Shown in pieces: positions 1 through 10,362 of a stretch of 64,000 nt of DNA. Positions within the stretch are counted from its first letter, which is position 1, and every line of letters starts with the position of its first letter. Under the pieces are notes generated by a model. The model saw nothing but the letters and a program-made list of their open reading frames with translations, made no database searches and was not told the DNA's origin. Both the position numbers and the translations under genes were made by a program. The stretch spans positions 845,895 to 909,894 of the forward strand of contig NW_004191777.1 of the NCBI RefSeq assembly GCF_000330505.1, read 5' to 3'. The stretch is from Entamoeba invadens IP1 (Eukaryota > Evosea > Mastigamoebida > Endamoebidae).

Positions 1-1446
1 CAAAACTTATTTTCGAATGATGATATTCGAATTGACGGTTTGAAGTACAAAATATGTTTTAAGATGTCGTACGACCAATTCACACGATTGGAAGGGAAAT
101 ACGACTACCAGACGAATGCAATAGATTTACCACAAAACATTACTCTCAATGAAATACCCGACTGCATTAACTCTATTGGTAAAGAGACCTTTTCACATAC
201 TTCATTTTTAACTTCTATTGTCATATCAACATCAGTGACTTCAATTGAGTCGTTTGCATTTACCGAGTGTCCAAAACTGTCATCTTTAATATTGCCAAAT
301 ACACCAATTTTATTCATGAAAGATTGTTTCCACAATTTGGTGTCGTTGACATCTTGCTCATTTCCAGATAAAAGTTTCCAAATTCCATGTCGAATCTTTT
401 CGAAAGAAAATAACTTGAGTGCTTTGACTCTTCCAGCTACTCTTCGAGTTGCTCCTTCATTCTATGAACATTTGTCTCATTTGACTTCTCTTCGACTGAA
501 AGGGAAGAGTCCAATTAATGCGATCATCCCGTTCAGATTTGCAAATGAACTGGAGGCGCCTATCGAGAAGCAACAACTCATTTTGACCCGGGAAGACTTC
601 TGCCAATGTTTTCAAAATGTTCAAGAATTTTTGGTACCGGAACAAGTCGTCCATATCACACGAAACTGTTTTGAGGGATACACGACGATGACCGCAATAA
701 CATTTTCAAAGACTGTATCCTGTATTGGGAAGAAGGCGTTTGCGGGATGCGCGGGGTTGAAAGAACTCACATTCCCCGAGAGTGTTTCTCGGATCCACAA
801 GTTTGCATTTGATAATTGTTTCCGACTGAGAAAATTGGTGTTTGAGGGCGAATTCCCACAAGCAAAGGCAAAGTGTTTTAGAGGATGTAAGTCGATCAAA
901 GAAGTTGTTATACAAGGAAATCGATTTGTGAATAAAGTCCCGTTCTTCTTAGCTCGAAAAGTTGTGAAGAACCCTAAGATGCACTCGGTGTTTAGAAGAG
1001 ACGACTTTAATCAAATATATAACAATAAGATGAAACGACTTGAAATTGTGTGCGATGGGATCTTGTCACTCGGAGAAGAAGCTTTGAAAGAGTGTAACTT
1101 GGAAGAAGTTGTGTTAGATGACACTATCAAAGGGATCCCTTCAAGGTTCTTTAAAGATTCTAAAAGCTTGGTACACGTCACTTTACCAACTTCATTGAAA
1201 TGCATTGAAGCAGAGGCATTTGCCGGATGCGAAAGTTTGGAAAGCATCAATATACCTATTTTAACAAGACAGTTCGGAAGAGCGTGTTTTGAAAATTGTA
1301 AAGCACTCGGGGAAATTCTTTATAAGGGAAAGCCAATGAAGGTGGACAAGAATTGGTTTAAAGGATGCGATTGTCTCACGAAAAACCAACTCATCAAGTT
1401 TAAATTCAAAACAAAACTTCAAGGAAAACAATTCCACGAATTTTAA
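1..1446 (+). CDS. BspA-like leucine-rich-repeat protein, 5'-truncated by window edge
   Basis: The frame is open from base 1 to the TAA at 1444-1446, with no stop before the first ATG (64-66), so the real start lies outside the window. About 480 residues are visible. They are built from LRR_5 (BspA/TpLRR) repeats of about 23 residues, with the usual pattern of hydrophobic-x-hydrophobic-P, then I-x-x-x-A/C-F, then a C-x-x-L step (for example near 190-280, 700-800 and 1195-1250). Two non-repeat spacers interrupt the array, near 522-605 and 937-1015; each has a PF motif followed by an acidic-DF motif, as in the other two BspA-like genes in this window. There is no visible signal peptide or membrane segment. 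These proteins form a very large family in Entamoeba; one E. histolytica member has been reported at the cell surface, but the role of this one is unknown. It is a partial gene; pseudogene status cannot be judged. Confidence 0.9.
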   Translation, partial: QNLFSNDDIRIDGLKYKICFKMSYDQFTRLEGKYDYQTNAIDLPQNITLNEIPDCINSIGKETFSHTSFLTSIVISTSVTSIESFAFTECPKLSSLILPNTPILFMKDCFHNLVSLTSCSFPDKSFQIPCRIFSKENNLSALTLPATLRVAPSFYEHLSHLTSLRLKGKSPINAIIPFRFANELEAPIEKQQLILTREDFCQCFQNVQEFLVPEQVVHITRNCFEGYTTMTAITFSKTVSCIGKKAFAGCAGLKELTFPESVSRIHKFAFDNCFRLRKLVFEGEFPQAKAKCFRGCKSIKEVVIQGNRFVNKVPFFLARKVVKNPKMHSVFRRDDFNQIYNNKMKRLEIVCDGILSLGEEALKECNLEEVVLDDTIKGIPSRFFKDSKSLVHVTLPTSLKCIEAEAFAGCESLESINIPILTRQFGRACFENCKALGEILYKGKPMKVDKNWFKGCDCLTKNQLIKFKFKTKLQGKQFHEF

Positions 1447-1526
1447 TAATTGAAGTGTAGATTTTTGAATTGAGTGTTTCCAAATAATTATTCTTTTTTT
1501 CAAGTAGAACAAACTCAATTAATTTA

Positions 1527-1924
1527 CAGATAGAGTCAGTCCGTAAACGTTGTACACCAACAACGTTGTACACCCGACTTTTCCATATTTTTTTATCCTA
1601 TTTTTCGGGATTTTATTTTGATTTTTCCCAAAAGTGCATTTTTATTTTTTGCTGCTATTTTTGTTTTTATCCTAATACCCAAAAAAATTTGGAAAACAAG
1701 TCTAATATTCGTAAAGTGTACAACGTTTGAGTAGTGTACAACGTTGTAGCAAGTACTCTAGTAGAAAATTTGGGTGTCAAGAATAAATTGGGTGTCAGAT
1801 TGATTTTGAGTTATTTAGTGATTTTTCATATTTTTTTGGGGGGAAAAATAAAAAAAATACGAAACCCATTTTTTTACATTAACTAATCCCTAATTTATTT
1901 GACACCCAATTTTTCTACTATCTG
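1527..1924. mobile_element. Outer MITE-like element with TA target duplication, split by a second insertion
   Basis: The ends are inverted: CAGATA (1527-1532) continues after the inner insertion as GTAGAAAATTTGGGTGTCA (1761-1779), and the right end from 1924 read on the minus strand begins CAGATAGTAGAAAAATTGGG and continues TGTCA. Both ends are flanked by TA (1525-1526 and 1925-1926). Without the inner insertion the element is about 170 bp and has no coding capacity. This is the structure of a non-autonomous element mobilised by a TA-targeting (Tc1/mariner-type) transposase. Family assignment is an inference from the TA duplication and the terminal repeats. Confidence 0.75.
1533..1758. mobile_element. 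Inner MITE-like element with TA target duplication
   Basis: A 226-bp element inserted into the left arm of the 1527-1924 element. The left end reads GAGTCAGTCCGTAAACGTTG and the right end on the minus strand reads GAGTACTTGCTACAACGTTG. Each arm carries two copies of AACGTTGTACAC (left at 1547-1557 and 1562-1573; right at 1716-1727 and 1733-1744 in inverted sense), so the arms are themselves repetitive. It is bounded by TA at 1531-1532 and 1759-1760. Removing it plus one TA restores the outer element's end, CAGATAGTAGAAAA. There is no open frame, so it is non-autonomous. Confidence 0.8.
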
Positions 1925-2851
1925 TAATCCCTTTTTTTTATAAACAAAATTTCACATTGATTGTTATTTTGAATTTTTTGTCTTGAAAAACTATGATCAA
2001 AAAGTATCTTTTAAATATGAATAAAAACACTAAGTTAGTTTAACAACGGTATCTGTTCTGAAAAGTTATCTGATTGAAATGAAATGACTGTATTTTTGTT
2101 TAAATGGAAATTAAGTAAAAACTCAAAAATGTGAAAAAAATGAATTAATGGGATAGGTTTTTAAAATAAGTTCTCGAATTATTTCAATTGGTTTGGTAAA
2201 AAAGTACCAGATAACGTTTTTAGCAGATAACATTGTTGGACTGTTTCCATGTTTTTAACTGTTTGATAATAATTTACAATTTGATAAAATGAAAGACTGT
2301 GAATATCATATTGTTCTATATTTGATAAATAACATATTGAACAAAAATTGTTAACTTGTAAAAGTAAAAATATGTTTTTTTAATTAATTTAATTATATCC
2401 AAATTTGTGAATAAAAAACAATAAATTATACACAACAACATTATTTTTATACTCTTTTTAATCGATTATTAACAAACATTAATTTTATTTGATATACAGA
2501 GATTTCTCAAATCACAATCCTAATTACCCACGTCGCCATTTCATAACCAAAATGTTCCTTTTCATTTATTAATTAGTGCTTTAATACCACATTTTCGGCA
2601 ATAATCAAATTGGAAAACACTGCTGATATATTCTTTGTATTATGTGTGATATTATTTATAATTATTATATACATGATAATTAATGGTAAAAAAAGAAAAT
2701 CTTTAAATTTTTTAATCAAAATAAAAAAACGAGAAAAATATTAAAATGTCAAGACTCAAAAGAATGAATTTTGACTTTTCGCTTTTAATAAGACAAGATT
2801 CAAACTTATTCTATAAAAGATTTTTTTGAACTTGGTTCATCAACTCATACA

Positions 2852-3067
2852 ATGTCAATTGCAAAGCCACAAATTCGAAGCGTTAGAAATATTAAAGTGG
2901 AGTCTGTGTTTCGACCAGCTCCAAAAAAGGCAGTCAAGATCATTACTTATGCAGAAGAAGAAAAAACAAGTAAACAAGAAATGAGGAAGTATTACAAAGA
3001 ATTGAAGAACAAGAAGGTCAGAGGAAAGTTACCTGTTGAGAATGAAAAAAGAATATGTTACGAATGA
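2852..3067 (+). CDS. Small basic hypothetical protein (71 aa)
   Basis: ATG to TGA, 71 codons, rich in Lys, Arg and Glu. There is a basic N-terminal half (R-S-V-R, A-P-K-K) and a charged, probably helical second half. Base composition rises clearly above the flanking AT-rich spacer and codon use resembles the neighbouring genes, which is the main reason to call it. A run TCTATAAAAG sits about 40 bp upstream of the ATG and could serve as a TATA-like element. I recognise no family. It could be one exon of a larger gene, but no GTTTGT donor is seen at its end. Confidence 0.5.
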   Translation: MSIAKPQIRSVRNIKVESVFRPAPKKAVKIITYAEEEKTSKQEMRKYYKELKNKKVRGKLPVENEKRICYE

Positions 3068-3399
3068 ACTTATTGACTGTTCTTATTAATTGTTACTAAT
3101 ATGATTATAGTACATTATAATACAAAATATAAAATAATTTTTATTATTATGTATTTATTGTAAATAACTGTATTAAATTAATTAACAAAAAAATAATAGT
3201 TTTTAGTACAAATTATATGAAATTGTCAAAAAATTGGGTATAATAATATATGGTTAATTGAATAATAATCAAACTATATTTTGAAAATACGACAAAGACC
3301 ATCGAGTAACAAAACAATTTATGCACTGTTTTTGTTGAAAAGATGTCCACTCGAAAATCAAAACACAACAAGAAAGAAGGAAAGAATCAAACAAATATA
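3068..3399. other. Intergenic region, nothing recognised
   Basis: Convergent spacer between the small plus-strand gene and the minus-strand gene at 3400-3831. It is AT-rich, with AATAAT/TATAAT tracts that may include the 3' ends of both transcripts. No repeat pair or RNA gene was recognised. Confidence 0.5.
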
Positions 3400-3831
3400 T
3401 TATTTCTGTGTGATGTATTTAAGCTCCTCGTGCAAATTATCGTTTTCCTTTAAAGGTGGAATGAAATTGATATCTGCTCTGTGAATGAAAGAATCTTCTG
3501 ATTTTTCGAAGTCGTCGACTTTAGGAATAATAGAAATACTTTCTCTTGTGAGTGGATTAATAGAAGTTCCTATGCTTGGTCTATCAAACATAAGGGAAGT
3601 GTCCTCTGTCGTTGAAGTCACTGTAGACTTTTTGTCTTCCTCTGTGACCGTCAGTCGAAAGTTGTCAACGTCGTCAAAATATTGCTTTTGCTTTGTTAAG
3701 TACTCCTTCATTGCAATTTCCTCATCTTTTGTCATTTTTTCTTCTTTATGAAGTTTGTGAGGTCCTTTTTCTTTACAAACCAACTTTATCGTCTTTTTAC
3801 TCTTCTCGGTACTCCTCCTCCTCTTTGGCAT
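3400..3831 (-). CDS. Hypothetical basic nuclear-type protein, possible sororin-like motif (143 aa)
   Basis: The minus-strand ORF begins M-P-K-R-R-R-S with a dense Lys/Arg N-terminus that could be a nuclear localisation signal. A middle helix (about residues 35-60) reads E-Y-L-T-K-Q-K-Q-Y-F-D-D-V-D-N-F-R-L. The F-x-x-V-D-x-F-x-L pattern resembles the short conserved motif of sororin-type cohesion proteins. The rest is polar and low in complexity (Ser/Thr-rich, about residues 62-110). Sororin normally carries the motif at its C-terminus, whereas here it is internal, so the resemblance may be chance. The upstream region from 3832 is AT-rich. I am confident that it is a gene and unsure of its function. 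Confidence 0.6.
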   Translation of the reverse strand: MPKRRRSTEKSKKTIKLVCKEKGPHKLHKEEKMTKDEEIAMKEYLTKQKQYFDDVDNFRLTVTEEDKKSTVTSTTEDTSLMFDRPSIGTSINPLTRESISIIPKVDDFEKSEDSFIHRADINFIPPLKENDNLHEELKYITQK

Positions 3832-4109
3832 GATTTTTGACTTTTTAGTTTTTCGACAAAGTTTGGATGGGACAAAAACTCAACTTTTGATAACATTTTT
3901 GTGTTTTTTTGTGTTTTTGATGGTTCGAATTGTTGGTGATGGTGATGAAATAATCTTAGGCACTTATATTATAATATTACATATAAATTGTGTAAAATCT
4001 TAATCAATTTGCAAAGAACTATACTTTAGTGGGAAATAATAATAAAAAAAGAGACCAAACTCCCCATAAAAAGAACAATATAACAACCCTAAAACTGCTT
4101 TGAAAATTA

Positions 4110-6059
4110 ATGGACTCGCGTCACGACAAGGACACTCTGGACCGTATTGCAGTCATCAACGACAAGTGTAGACCAAGCCGATGCCGTCTTGAGTGCAAGA
4201 AGACATGCCCGATCAACAGAGGTGGTGCCTTATGTATTGAGGTCAATCCCAAAGACAAGCGTTGTGTGATCTCCGAGGCGTTATGCATTGGTTGTGGGTT
4301 GTGTGTGAAAAAGTGCCCATTTGAGGCAATCAAGATCATTAACTTGCCAAAAAATCTTGAGACGTGTACAACACATCGATATGGACCAAACTCCTTCAAG
4401 CTCCACAGACTTCCAATGCCACGACCGGGTCAAATCTTAGGTATTGTAGGTACAAATGGTATTGGGAAGTCCACCGCCATGCAAATTTTGGCTGCCGCTA
4501 TTAAACCCAATTTGGGAGACTTCAAGAACCCACCAGACTGGCAAGACATCATCAAATATTACAGAGGAAGTGACTTGCAGAATTACTTCAAAAAGCTGTT
4601 GGACACCAAGTTCAAAGCGGAAGTCAAGATTCAATATGTCGACTCGTTAAGAAAAACGGTCAACACTATTAAGACAGTTGGGGAGATCTTAAAGCTCCTC
4701 GACGAGAGAAACGCGTTTGACCAAGTCGTCGAGATATTGGACATGAAGAGAATCTTGAATAAGAGAGTCCAAGTGCTTTCTGGTGGTGAGTTGCAGATGT
4801 TTGCTATAGCGTCTGTTGCTGTCAAAAACGCCACTATTTACATGTTCGATGAACCCACGTCGTACCTCGACGTCAACCAAAGATTGAAAGCTGCGCAGTT
4901 GATTCGATCGTTGGTCACCACTGATAACTACGTGTTAGTCATTGAACACGATTTGGCCATTTTGGATTACATGTCCGACTTTGTATGTATGTTATATGGT
5001 AACCCGGGTGCGTATGGTGTCGTCACGTTGCCATTTTCGGTGAGAGAAGGGATTAACGTGTTTTTGGACGGGTTTATTCCAACGGAGAACTTGCGATTTA
5101 GAGAGGAAGCGTTGAAGTTTGCGATAGGAGATTCTACGCACGACGTCAGTGATGCGGTTGCCCTTGATGAGACCAAAGACGAAGACAAAGAGAAGATTGA
5201 GGAACTCCGCCAGAAGAAGAAAGAGCAGAAAGTTGTTGAGAAAGCGGAAGCTGAGAAAGAGCGAGCGCAAAAGAAGAAGGGAGGATTTTCGAAGTACAAG
5301 TATCCTTCTATGACAAAGACATTTGATCAGTTTAAGTTGACTGTGAAAGCCGGCAATTTTGATACTTCTGAAGTTGTAGTGTTGTTGGGACAGAATGGAA
5401 CAGGGAAGACCACATTCATTCGAATGTTAGCTGGACAGACACAACCTGACGATGAATCGATTGAAATGCCTAAGATGAACATCTCATATAAGCCACAAAC
5501 TATTCAACCGAAGTTTGAAGGAACCGTCCAAGAACTTTTGGAGAGTAAAATTAGCGCGATGTTTGTCCACCCACAATTTAACACCGACGTCATTAAACCT
5601 CTCAATATTCAACCACTCTTGACTCATAAGGTCAAAACACTGTCAGGAGGTGAGGCGCAACGCGTTGCGTTGATCTTGTGTTTGGGTAAACCAGCAGACG
5701 TCTACCTCATCGATGAGCCTTCAGCATATTTGGATTCGGAACAAAGAATCGTCGCCGCTAAAGTCATTAAGAGATTCATATTACACACAAAGAGAACCGC
5801 TTTCATCGTAGAACACGATTTCATTATGGCAACTTACTTGGCAGATAAAGTCATTGTATACGACGGCGAACCCGCTCACTGCTGCACAGCTAACCCACCA
5901 GTCGGAATGGTCGAGGGTATGAATACATTCTTGAAACAACTCAACATCACATTCAGAAGAGACCCGGATAACTACAGACCAAGAATTAATAAGCTCAACT
6001 CACAGAAGGACCAGGAACAAAAGAAAGAAGGAAACTACTTCTATACGGAACTCGACTAA
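4110..6059 (+). CDS. ABCE1: ABCE1/RLI1 ribosome-recycling ATPase
   Basis: A 649-residue twin-ATPase ABC protein that splits post-termination ribosomes and acts in translation initiation in the cytosol. Domains in order: an N-terminal 2x[4Fe-4S] region with Cys clusters (residues about 19-71, including C-I-G-C-G-L-C-x-K-K-C-P); nucleotide-binding domain 1 with Walker [10 protein letters not shown] (about 114), signature L-S-G-G-E-L-Q (about 224) and Walker B D-E-P-T-S-Y-L-D; a Lys/Glu-rich linker (about 355-395); and nucleotide-binding domain 2 with G-Q-N-G-T-G-K-T-T (about 427), L-S-G-G-E-A-Q-R (about 512) and D-E-P-S-A-Y-L-D. All catalytic motifs are intact. The C-terminal tail after about residue 625 is short and charged. 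The length is slightly above the usual ~600. Single exon. Confidence 0.98.
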   Translation: MDSRHDKDTLDRIAVINDKCRPSRCRLECKKTCPINRGGALCIEVNPKDKRCVISEALCIGCGLCVKKCPFEAIKIINLPKNLETCTTHRYGPNSFKLHRLPMPRPGQILGIVGTNGIGKSTAMQILAAAIKPNLGDFKNPPDWQDIIKYYRGSDLQNYFKKLLDTKFKAEVKIQYVDSLRKTVNTIKTVGEILKLLDERNAFDQVVEILDMKRILNKRVQVLSGGELQMFAIASVAVKNATIYMFDEPTSYLDVNQRLKAAQLIRSLVTTDNYVLVIEHDLAILDYMSDFVCMLYGNPGAYGVVTLPFSVREGINVFLDGFIPTENLRFREEALKFAIGDSTHDVSDAVALDETKDEDKEKIEELRQKKKEQKVVEKAEAEKERAQKKKGGFSKYKYPSMTKTFDQFKLTVKAGNFDTSEVVVLLGQNGTGKTTFIRMLAGQTQPDDESIEMPKMNISYKPQTIQPKFEGTVQELLESKISAMFVHPQFNTDVIKPLNIQPLLTHKVKTLSGGEAQRVALILCLGKPADVYLIDEPSAYLDSEQRIVAAKVIKRFILHTKRTAFIVEHDFIMATYLADKVIVYDGEPAHCCTANPPVGMVEGMNTFLKQLNITFRRDPDNYRPRINKLNSQKDQEQKKEGNYFYTELD

Positions 6060-6420
6060 ATGCATCGTAATAAGTTTTTTTTCTATTTAAAAGAACTAAG
6101 GAATTATTGTTTAAATTATTCGATATGCTAGAATTTGAGATACTATATTTTATAGCTCTTTAACCATATTTTGAATATACTTATTGTATTATAATTATTT
6201 ATAATTATTAGTATTAATTTTTCATGATTTGGATATTGCAAAGAATGAAAAAATATGAAGTAAAATAAAAACATGGAAAACTATTAAAATTAGTAAAAGA
6301 AACAACAATTATTTTGAGTTTTAAGAGATAATAAAGACAATAATAATAAACTAACAATGAAGTAAATTTGAATAGAATACATGAGATTGAAGAGGTGGAA
6401 TGGTTAAATGGTTGAATGGT
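6060..6420. other. Intergenic region, nothing recognised
   Basis: Convergent spacer between ABCE1 and the TLDc-like gene. AT-rich; the segment 6400-6420 has a short GGTTGAATGG-type repeat (TGGAATGGTTAAATGGTTG). No gene or RNA was recognised. Confidence 0.5.
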
Positions 6421-6933
6421 TCAAAAAAATTGTAAACAGAAGAGGTGTGAAATCGAAAACGTATCAGGCCACTCAGAACCGACAAAAAGTTTACTGTTGA
6501 TGAGTGGGGAGTGTGCGTACCCATTCACAAAAAGGGTTCTGACGAAACTTGATGGATTGTTTGATACCCAATACCCACTAAATACTCCAAGAACGTCTGT
6601 TGATTGGTCATCTCCATAGATGAATAAAGTCTTCTTCCAATCTGGGTTGAGTTTGAATAGCTTTGGTTTAGTATGCCAAGGGTTTCTTAGCGTAAAGAGA
6701 AAGTGACAGTCGTCGTCCTCGACCCAAGTCTCTTGTTGTAATGGGACCTTCGAGTGGAATGACCCGAACAAACTTCCAGACTCTGTCTCGACAAAAATCA
6801 TGATGTTCGTCCGGCCTTTCACGTGGGCCCAAAACTCACGAGAAGAAAATTCATGCTCTTCGGTGTCGTATATAACAGAGTGTCTTGTCGCACCTAACCA
6901 ACACTCCTGAATACCATCAATCAAGGTCCCCAT
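6421..6933 (-). CDS. TLDc-like domain protein (170 aa)
   Basis: The first ATG in frame is at 6933-6931. The protein is a single domain: W-L-G then an I-Y-D-T strand near the N-terminus, a central M-I-F-V-E-T / F-G-S-F pair of strands, F-L-F-T-L-R-N-P, and a C-terminal stretch L-F-V-G-S-E-W-P ending in L-F-C-L-Q-F-F. The same order and several identical motifs occur in the gene at 47892-48656 (F-V-F-T-L-K-N-P; L-F-V-G-S-H-Y-P), so the two are paralogues. The fold pattern matches the TLDc domain that is expanded in Entamoeba; in other eukaryotes TLDc proteins act in oxidative-stress responses and V-ATPase regulation. Unlike its paralogue it has no N-terminal coiled coil. Function here is unknown. 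Confidence 0.75.
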   Translation of the reverse strand: MGTLIDGIQECWLGATRHSVIYDTEEHEFSSREFWAHVKGRTNIMIFVETESGSLFGSFHSKVPLQQETWVEDDDCHFLFTLRNPWHTKPKLFKLNPDWKKTLFIYGDDQSTDVLGVFSGYWVSNNPSSFVRTLFVNGYAHSPLINSKLFVGSEWPDTFSISHLFCLQFF

Positions 6934-7247
6934 CAATATGTTCTTACAGTTTTGATAATTTTATTGTCTATAGGTTATACTGGAATCAAGCAGGAATTAT
7001 TTTTTCTAATTATTTTACTATAAATATATGGTTTTATCGAATAGAGCAATTTTTACACTATCGCAGTGTTTTTGTATGTCTAAACGAATAGAATCAGCAA
7101 ATTGAAATGAAGTTGTTGTGGATTGAATAAGGAAATGATAATTACTTATTAATGTATTTAACTATATTAAGAATTATATATATGGTGTTACTCTGGAATT
7201 TGTTTTCTTTGTTAAAATGAAGTTTCAACACAATTAAAAAACAACAA
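6934..7247. other. Intergenic region, nothing recognised
   Basis: About 310 bp of AT-rich DNA between the TLDc-like gene's start and the 3' end of the methyltransferase gene. It must contain the TLDc-like promoter. No repeat or RNA gene was seen. Confidence 0.5.
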
Positions 7248-7875
7248 TCAGAATTTGTACTTGTAGAAATCGGGAAATGGCGTGTGTTCGTGGACACCAA
7301 ATTTTGTATTTTCTCCAAAAGGGAATACCGCAGTGTATAGAGTTGTGTGGTGAAGTTTTTCTTCGAGAAGTGGGTAAAGCAAGTCGAGGACTTCTGGAAG
7401 TAGATAAAGAGAGACTACAGTGATCTTATCCCAAGGAATTTCTTTGGTCGTAAAGAAGTCACCACACACTAAGTGAAGTGGCTTTTGACATTGGCTGCGC
7501 ACTTTATTGGTTTCGGCGCGTTGAATGGCTTCCGGCTCTATATCAATACCATACCCTTCTTTACACTCACTTGCCAACAAACTTTGTATAAGTATGCGAC
7601 CGTCTCCACATCCCATATCGAGAAGTATGTCATCCTTGCTGAGCTACACTTGATTACGTATTATTAAAAAAATAGTTAATATATAATTTAAATTTATTAT
7701 ATTTATAGAAAATGTCATATTCACAAACGTTCATAAAGTCGACAAATTGTACACAGACGTCGTGGGTAAGAGGAACAAACGGCGCCTTTTTGTCGTCAAT
7801 GTTCTCAATGTCATTTTCGAAGTAAAATGGCATCCATTGGCATTCATTTGGTACAAAAGAATCGACCCAATCCAT
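7248..7875 (-). CDS. Class I SAM-dependent methyltransferase, two exons (180 aa)
   Basis: Exon 1 is 7875-7729 and exon 2 is 7643-7248. The 85-bp intron starts GTTTGT (7728 down to 7723) and ends TAG (7646-7644), and the phases match. The joined protein reads through V-D-F-M-N into L-S-K-D-D-I-L-L-D-M-G-C-G-D-G-R, which is motif I for S-adenosylmethionine binding, followed by the acidic end of strand 2 (G-I-D-I-E-P), then C-G-D-F and V-V-S-L-Y-L-L-P-E-V-L. The pattern of a short N-terminal helix, D-x-G-x-G-D-G-R-I and S-L-Y-L-L-P resembles small lysine methyltransferases of the FAM173/ATPSCKMT kind. The substrate is unknown. Without the splice, exon 2 would lack the strand before motif I, which supports the model. 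Confidence 0.85.
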
Positions 7876-8172
7876 ACCTTTCTAATGAATAACTGAGAGA
7901 ATAACTACGAATTCAATTATTAGGGTTAATTGTGTACGAATTAAAGTATATTCAATACATCAAAAACTGTCATCTATATACTATTAAATATAAAATAGAT
8001 ACAATTTAATAGATATAATTTGTTAATAGTATTGAATAAGAAATGTCTCTTCTGGTTGTTGTTTGGTTCACTTTTTTAGATTCTTGTTGGCAATTGTCGA
8101 CTGGATAACAAAAAACTTCATTGAAAAGCGACAAAAATTCCTCAAAAAACAAAGAACTGTAAAGAAGAAGAA

Positions 8173-10250
8173 ATGGAAGTTCCTCCGCAAGCGTATAACT
8201 ACATGAAAGAGGCAATAGAGTCCTCTGATATAGTGATGGTCCGAGAATTGTGCAGAGAATTTGGCGTCCCCTCTGCACTTCGAATGGATATCTGGAAGAT
8301 GTTCTTACAACCCAAAAGAGAATTTGTCGAAGAAAGAAACACACAAGTCAATTACGTACCCGAGTGGTTACAACTCACTGAAGGACAGAAAATAGAAGCG
8401 ACCCAAATTGCACTCACCATACACCCCGTAGGTACTCAACCGTTTTTAAATGGTGTTATAGATATAGCCGCCGTTGTGTCTAAATTGTATCCAGAAGAGT
8501 CTAAAGAATTTCGGTGTGGCATTACAAAAGCACTCTTATATAAATTCCACCCCTTTTTCAAGTATTTGTACCCAACAATTGTGACAGGTTTACAAAATTT
8601 GATTCACATGTTATTATTGTACCACGACCCGATTTTATCTATTCACTTGGATACTTATAGAATCGAACCAACTGATTATACCAACTCATTTGGCTTCAAT
8701 TTGTGCAGTGGAATGTGTGAGGAATTCGACACTTTGGTCCATTTGTGGGACGAATTCATCACATTCCCAGACACGACACTCTATATCTATTGTATCGTGG
8801 GGTACCTCATCTTTATCAGAGAAGATTTCTTAGCTGTTAAAAACACTGAAAAAGGAACAAATTTTGTGAGGAAAATATTGGGGAAGAAATTGAAAGATGA
8901 CGATATTAAAACAGTTGTTGCTGTTTCCAAAGCAATTCGACTTTCTACGGCATCGTCGTTCAATCGGATATTACTTGGTGTGATGAATAACTCAGATGCG
9001 TACCAACAGATCTTTTCCAAATCTTTGAATTCGTCACTCTTCTTACCAACACTTACAAATGATGTGATCAACGACAAAATGAACAGACAAATGCCGTTTC
9101 TATTTATCGATTGCCGACGACAGGAGTCGTTTGAGGTTGGTTCGATATTGGCGGCTATCAATTTGGACTTCTTGAAACGACAAGACGACAGAAAGTACCT
9201 TGACGATTTATTTAAGAATGAGTTGTCATTGTTAACACAAAAAGACTCTGCTTTTCATGTCGTGCTATTTGGGGATGATGACAGTGAAGATGGAGTGCCA
9301 GACATTGGGGAGTTGTCTATGATAGGGTTGGACTTTGCTAAACGAGGAGTGAAGCGAGTGTCCATAATGAGTCAAGGCTTTGTAACGTTCCACAAGAATG
9401 CGATGAATTCGATCAGAGGATTCCAGTTAATGAATCATGAGAATACCATATGTCCCCTTTGCACCACTGGAAAGCCTTTGAAATTTACAGAAGTAGTAAA
9501 AAATAGTAATTTAATTAGTGAAACTACTATAACAGCTGCACAGACCATAGCCCACAAAACAGTTGAAAAGACTAAAGAATTGAGTAATGGTTTGATGGGC
9601 TTTTTGTATGGGACGGCGGAGAAAAAGGAGAAAGAGAACAAAGAAAGTAAAGAAAGTAAAGAGGAGATTAAAGAACCACCAAAAGAAAATCAAATACCTC
9701 AAAAGGAAGAGAAAGTGATTGAACAAAAACCACAAGAAATTGTTCCAACAAAGCCAGAAGATACGCCTGTTGTGAATGAAGATGGAAAAACTCCCGATGA
9801 AGAAAAAGAAGAGGAAAAGGAAGACGAAGAAGATGACGCGTATTTAAAAGAAATTATATCGGAATCGTCTCGGTATGATTCGTACCTCAACGTCGGAGGT
9901 AAACAGACAATATGGAAACCGTTTGTTATGATTTTTATATAACATTTTTGATTTGCAAAAAAATATTTAAATGTTTTTTATAACATTATTTTGGTATCGA
10001 AATGTTATTCAAATAAGTAACACCCAGGATTGTTACAGTCGTCACGACCATATCACTACTCCTTGTGGAGATGCATGGAGAGAAAATAGTGTTGTTGGAT
10101 GACATAAGCTTTGAATCTATAACAAAGGTTGTGATGAAGAAATCTGAGCCCGACAGATTTACAATTGTCCACACAGGAGGAAAATGTACAATTCGTGTGC
10201 CCGAGAACTACGCCAAATTCGTCGAGGAGATCTCCAGCATGCAGCAATGA
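8173..10250 (+). CDS. TBC1D23-like protein: TBC, rhodanese-like and PH-like domains (656 aa, two exons)
   Basis: Exon 1 is 8173-9920 and exon 2 is 10028-10250; the intron begins GTTTGT and ends CCCAG. Domains: TBC (residues about 20-240, with G-V-P-S-A-L-R near the start); rhodanese-like (about 305-420, with F-I-D-C-R-R-Q-E-S-F); a Lys/Glu-rich low-complexity linker (about 480-560); and a small PH-like C-terminal domain mostly in exon 2 (D-I-S-F-E-S-I-T-K through F-V-E-E-I). This order is that of TBC1D23, a Golgi protein that captures endosome-derived vesicles. The canonical TBC catalytic I-x-x-D-x-x-R and Y-x-Q motifs are not apparent, as in TBC1D23, so a scaffold rather than an active RabGAP is likely. 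The acceptor was chosen by phase; a CAG further on is out of frame. Confidence 0.85.
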
Positions 10251-10362
10251 GATAAGATACTGTGAAGTTTTTTGGGTTGAAGACAAATTCTATATAAAAC
10301 TATAATGAATATACAAATTAACTATTAACAAATCTTTTAAAAAATGAACTTTTAAAGACTTA

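Larger units (their letters stand above)
1447..2851. other. Intergenic region containing nested small transposons
   Basis: About 1.4 kb between the BspA-like gene and the small gene at 2852. The part from 1527 to 1924 is a transposon nested in a second one (separate entries). The rest, 1930-2851, is very AT-rich with homopolymer runs. I see no open frame with coding character and no RNA gene in it. Confidence 0.7.
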
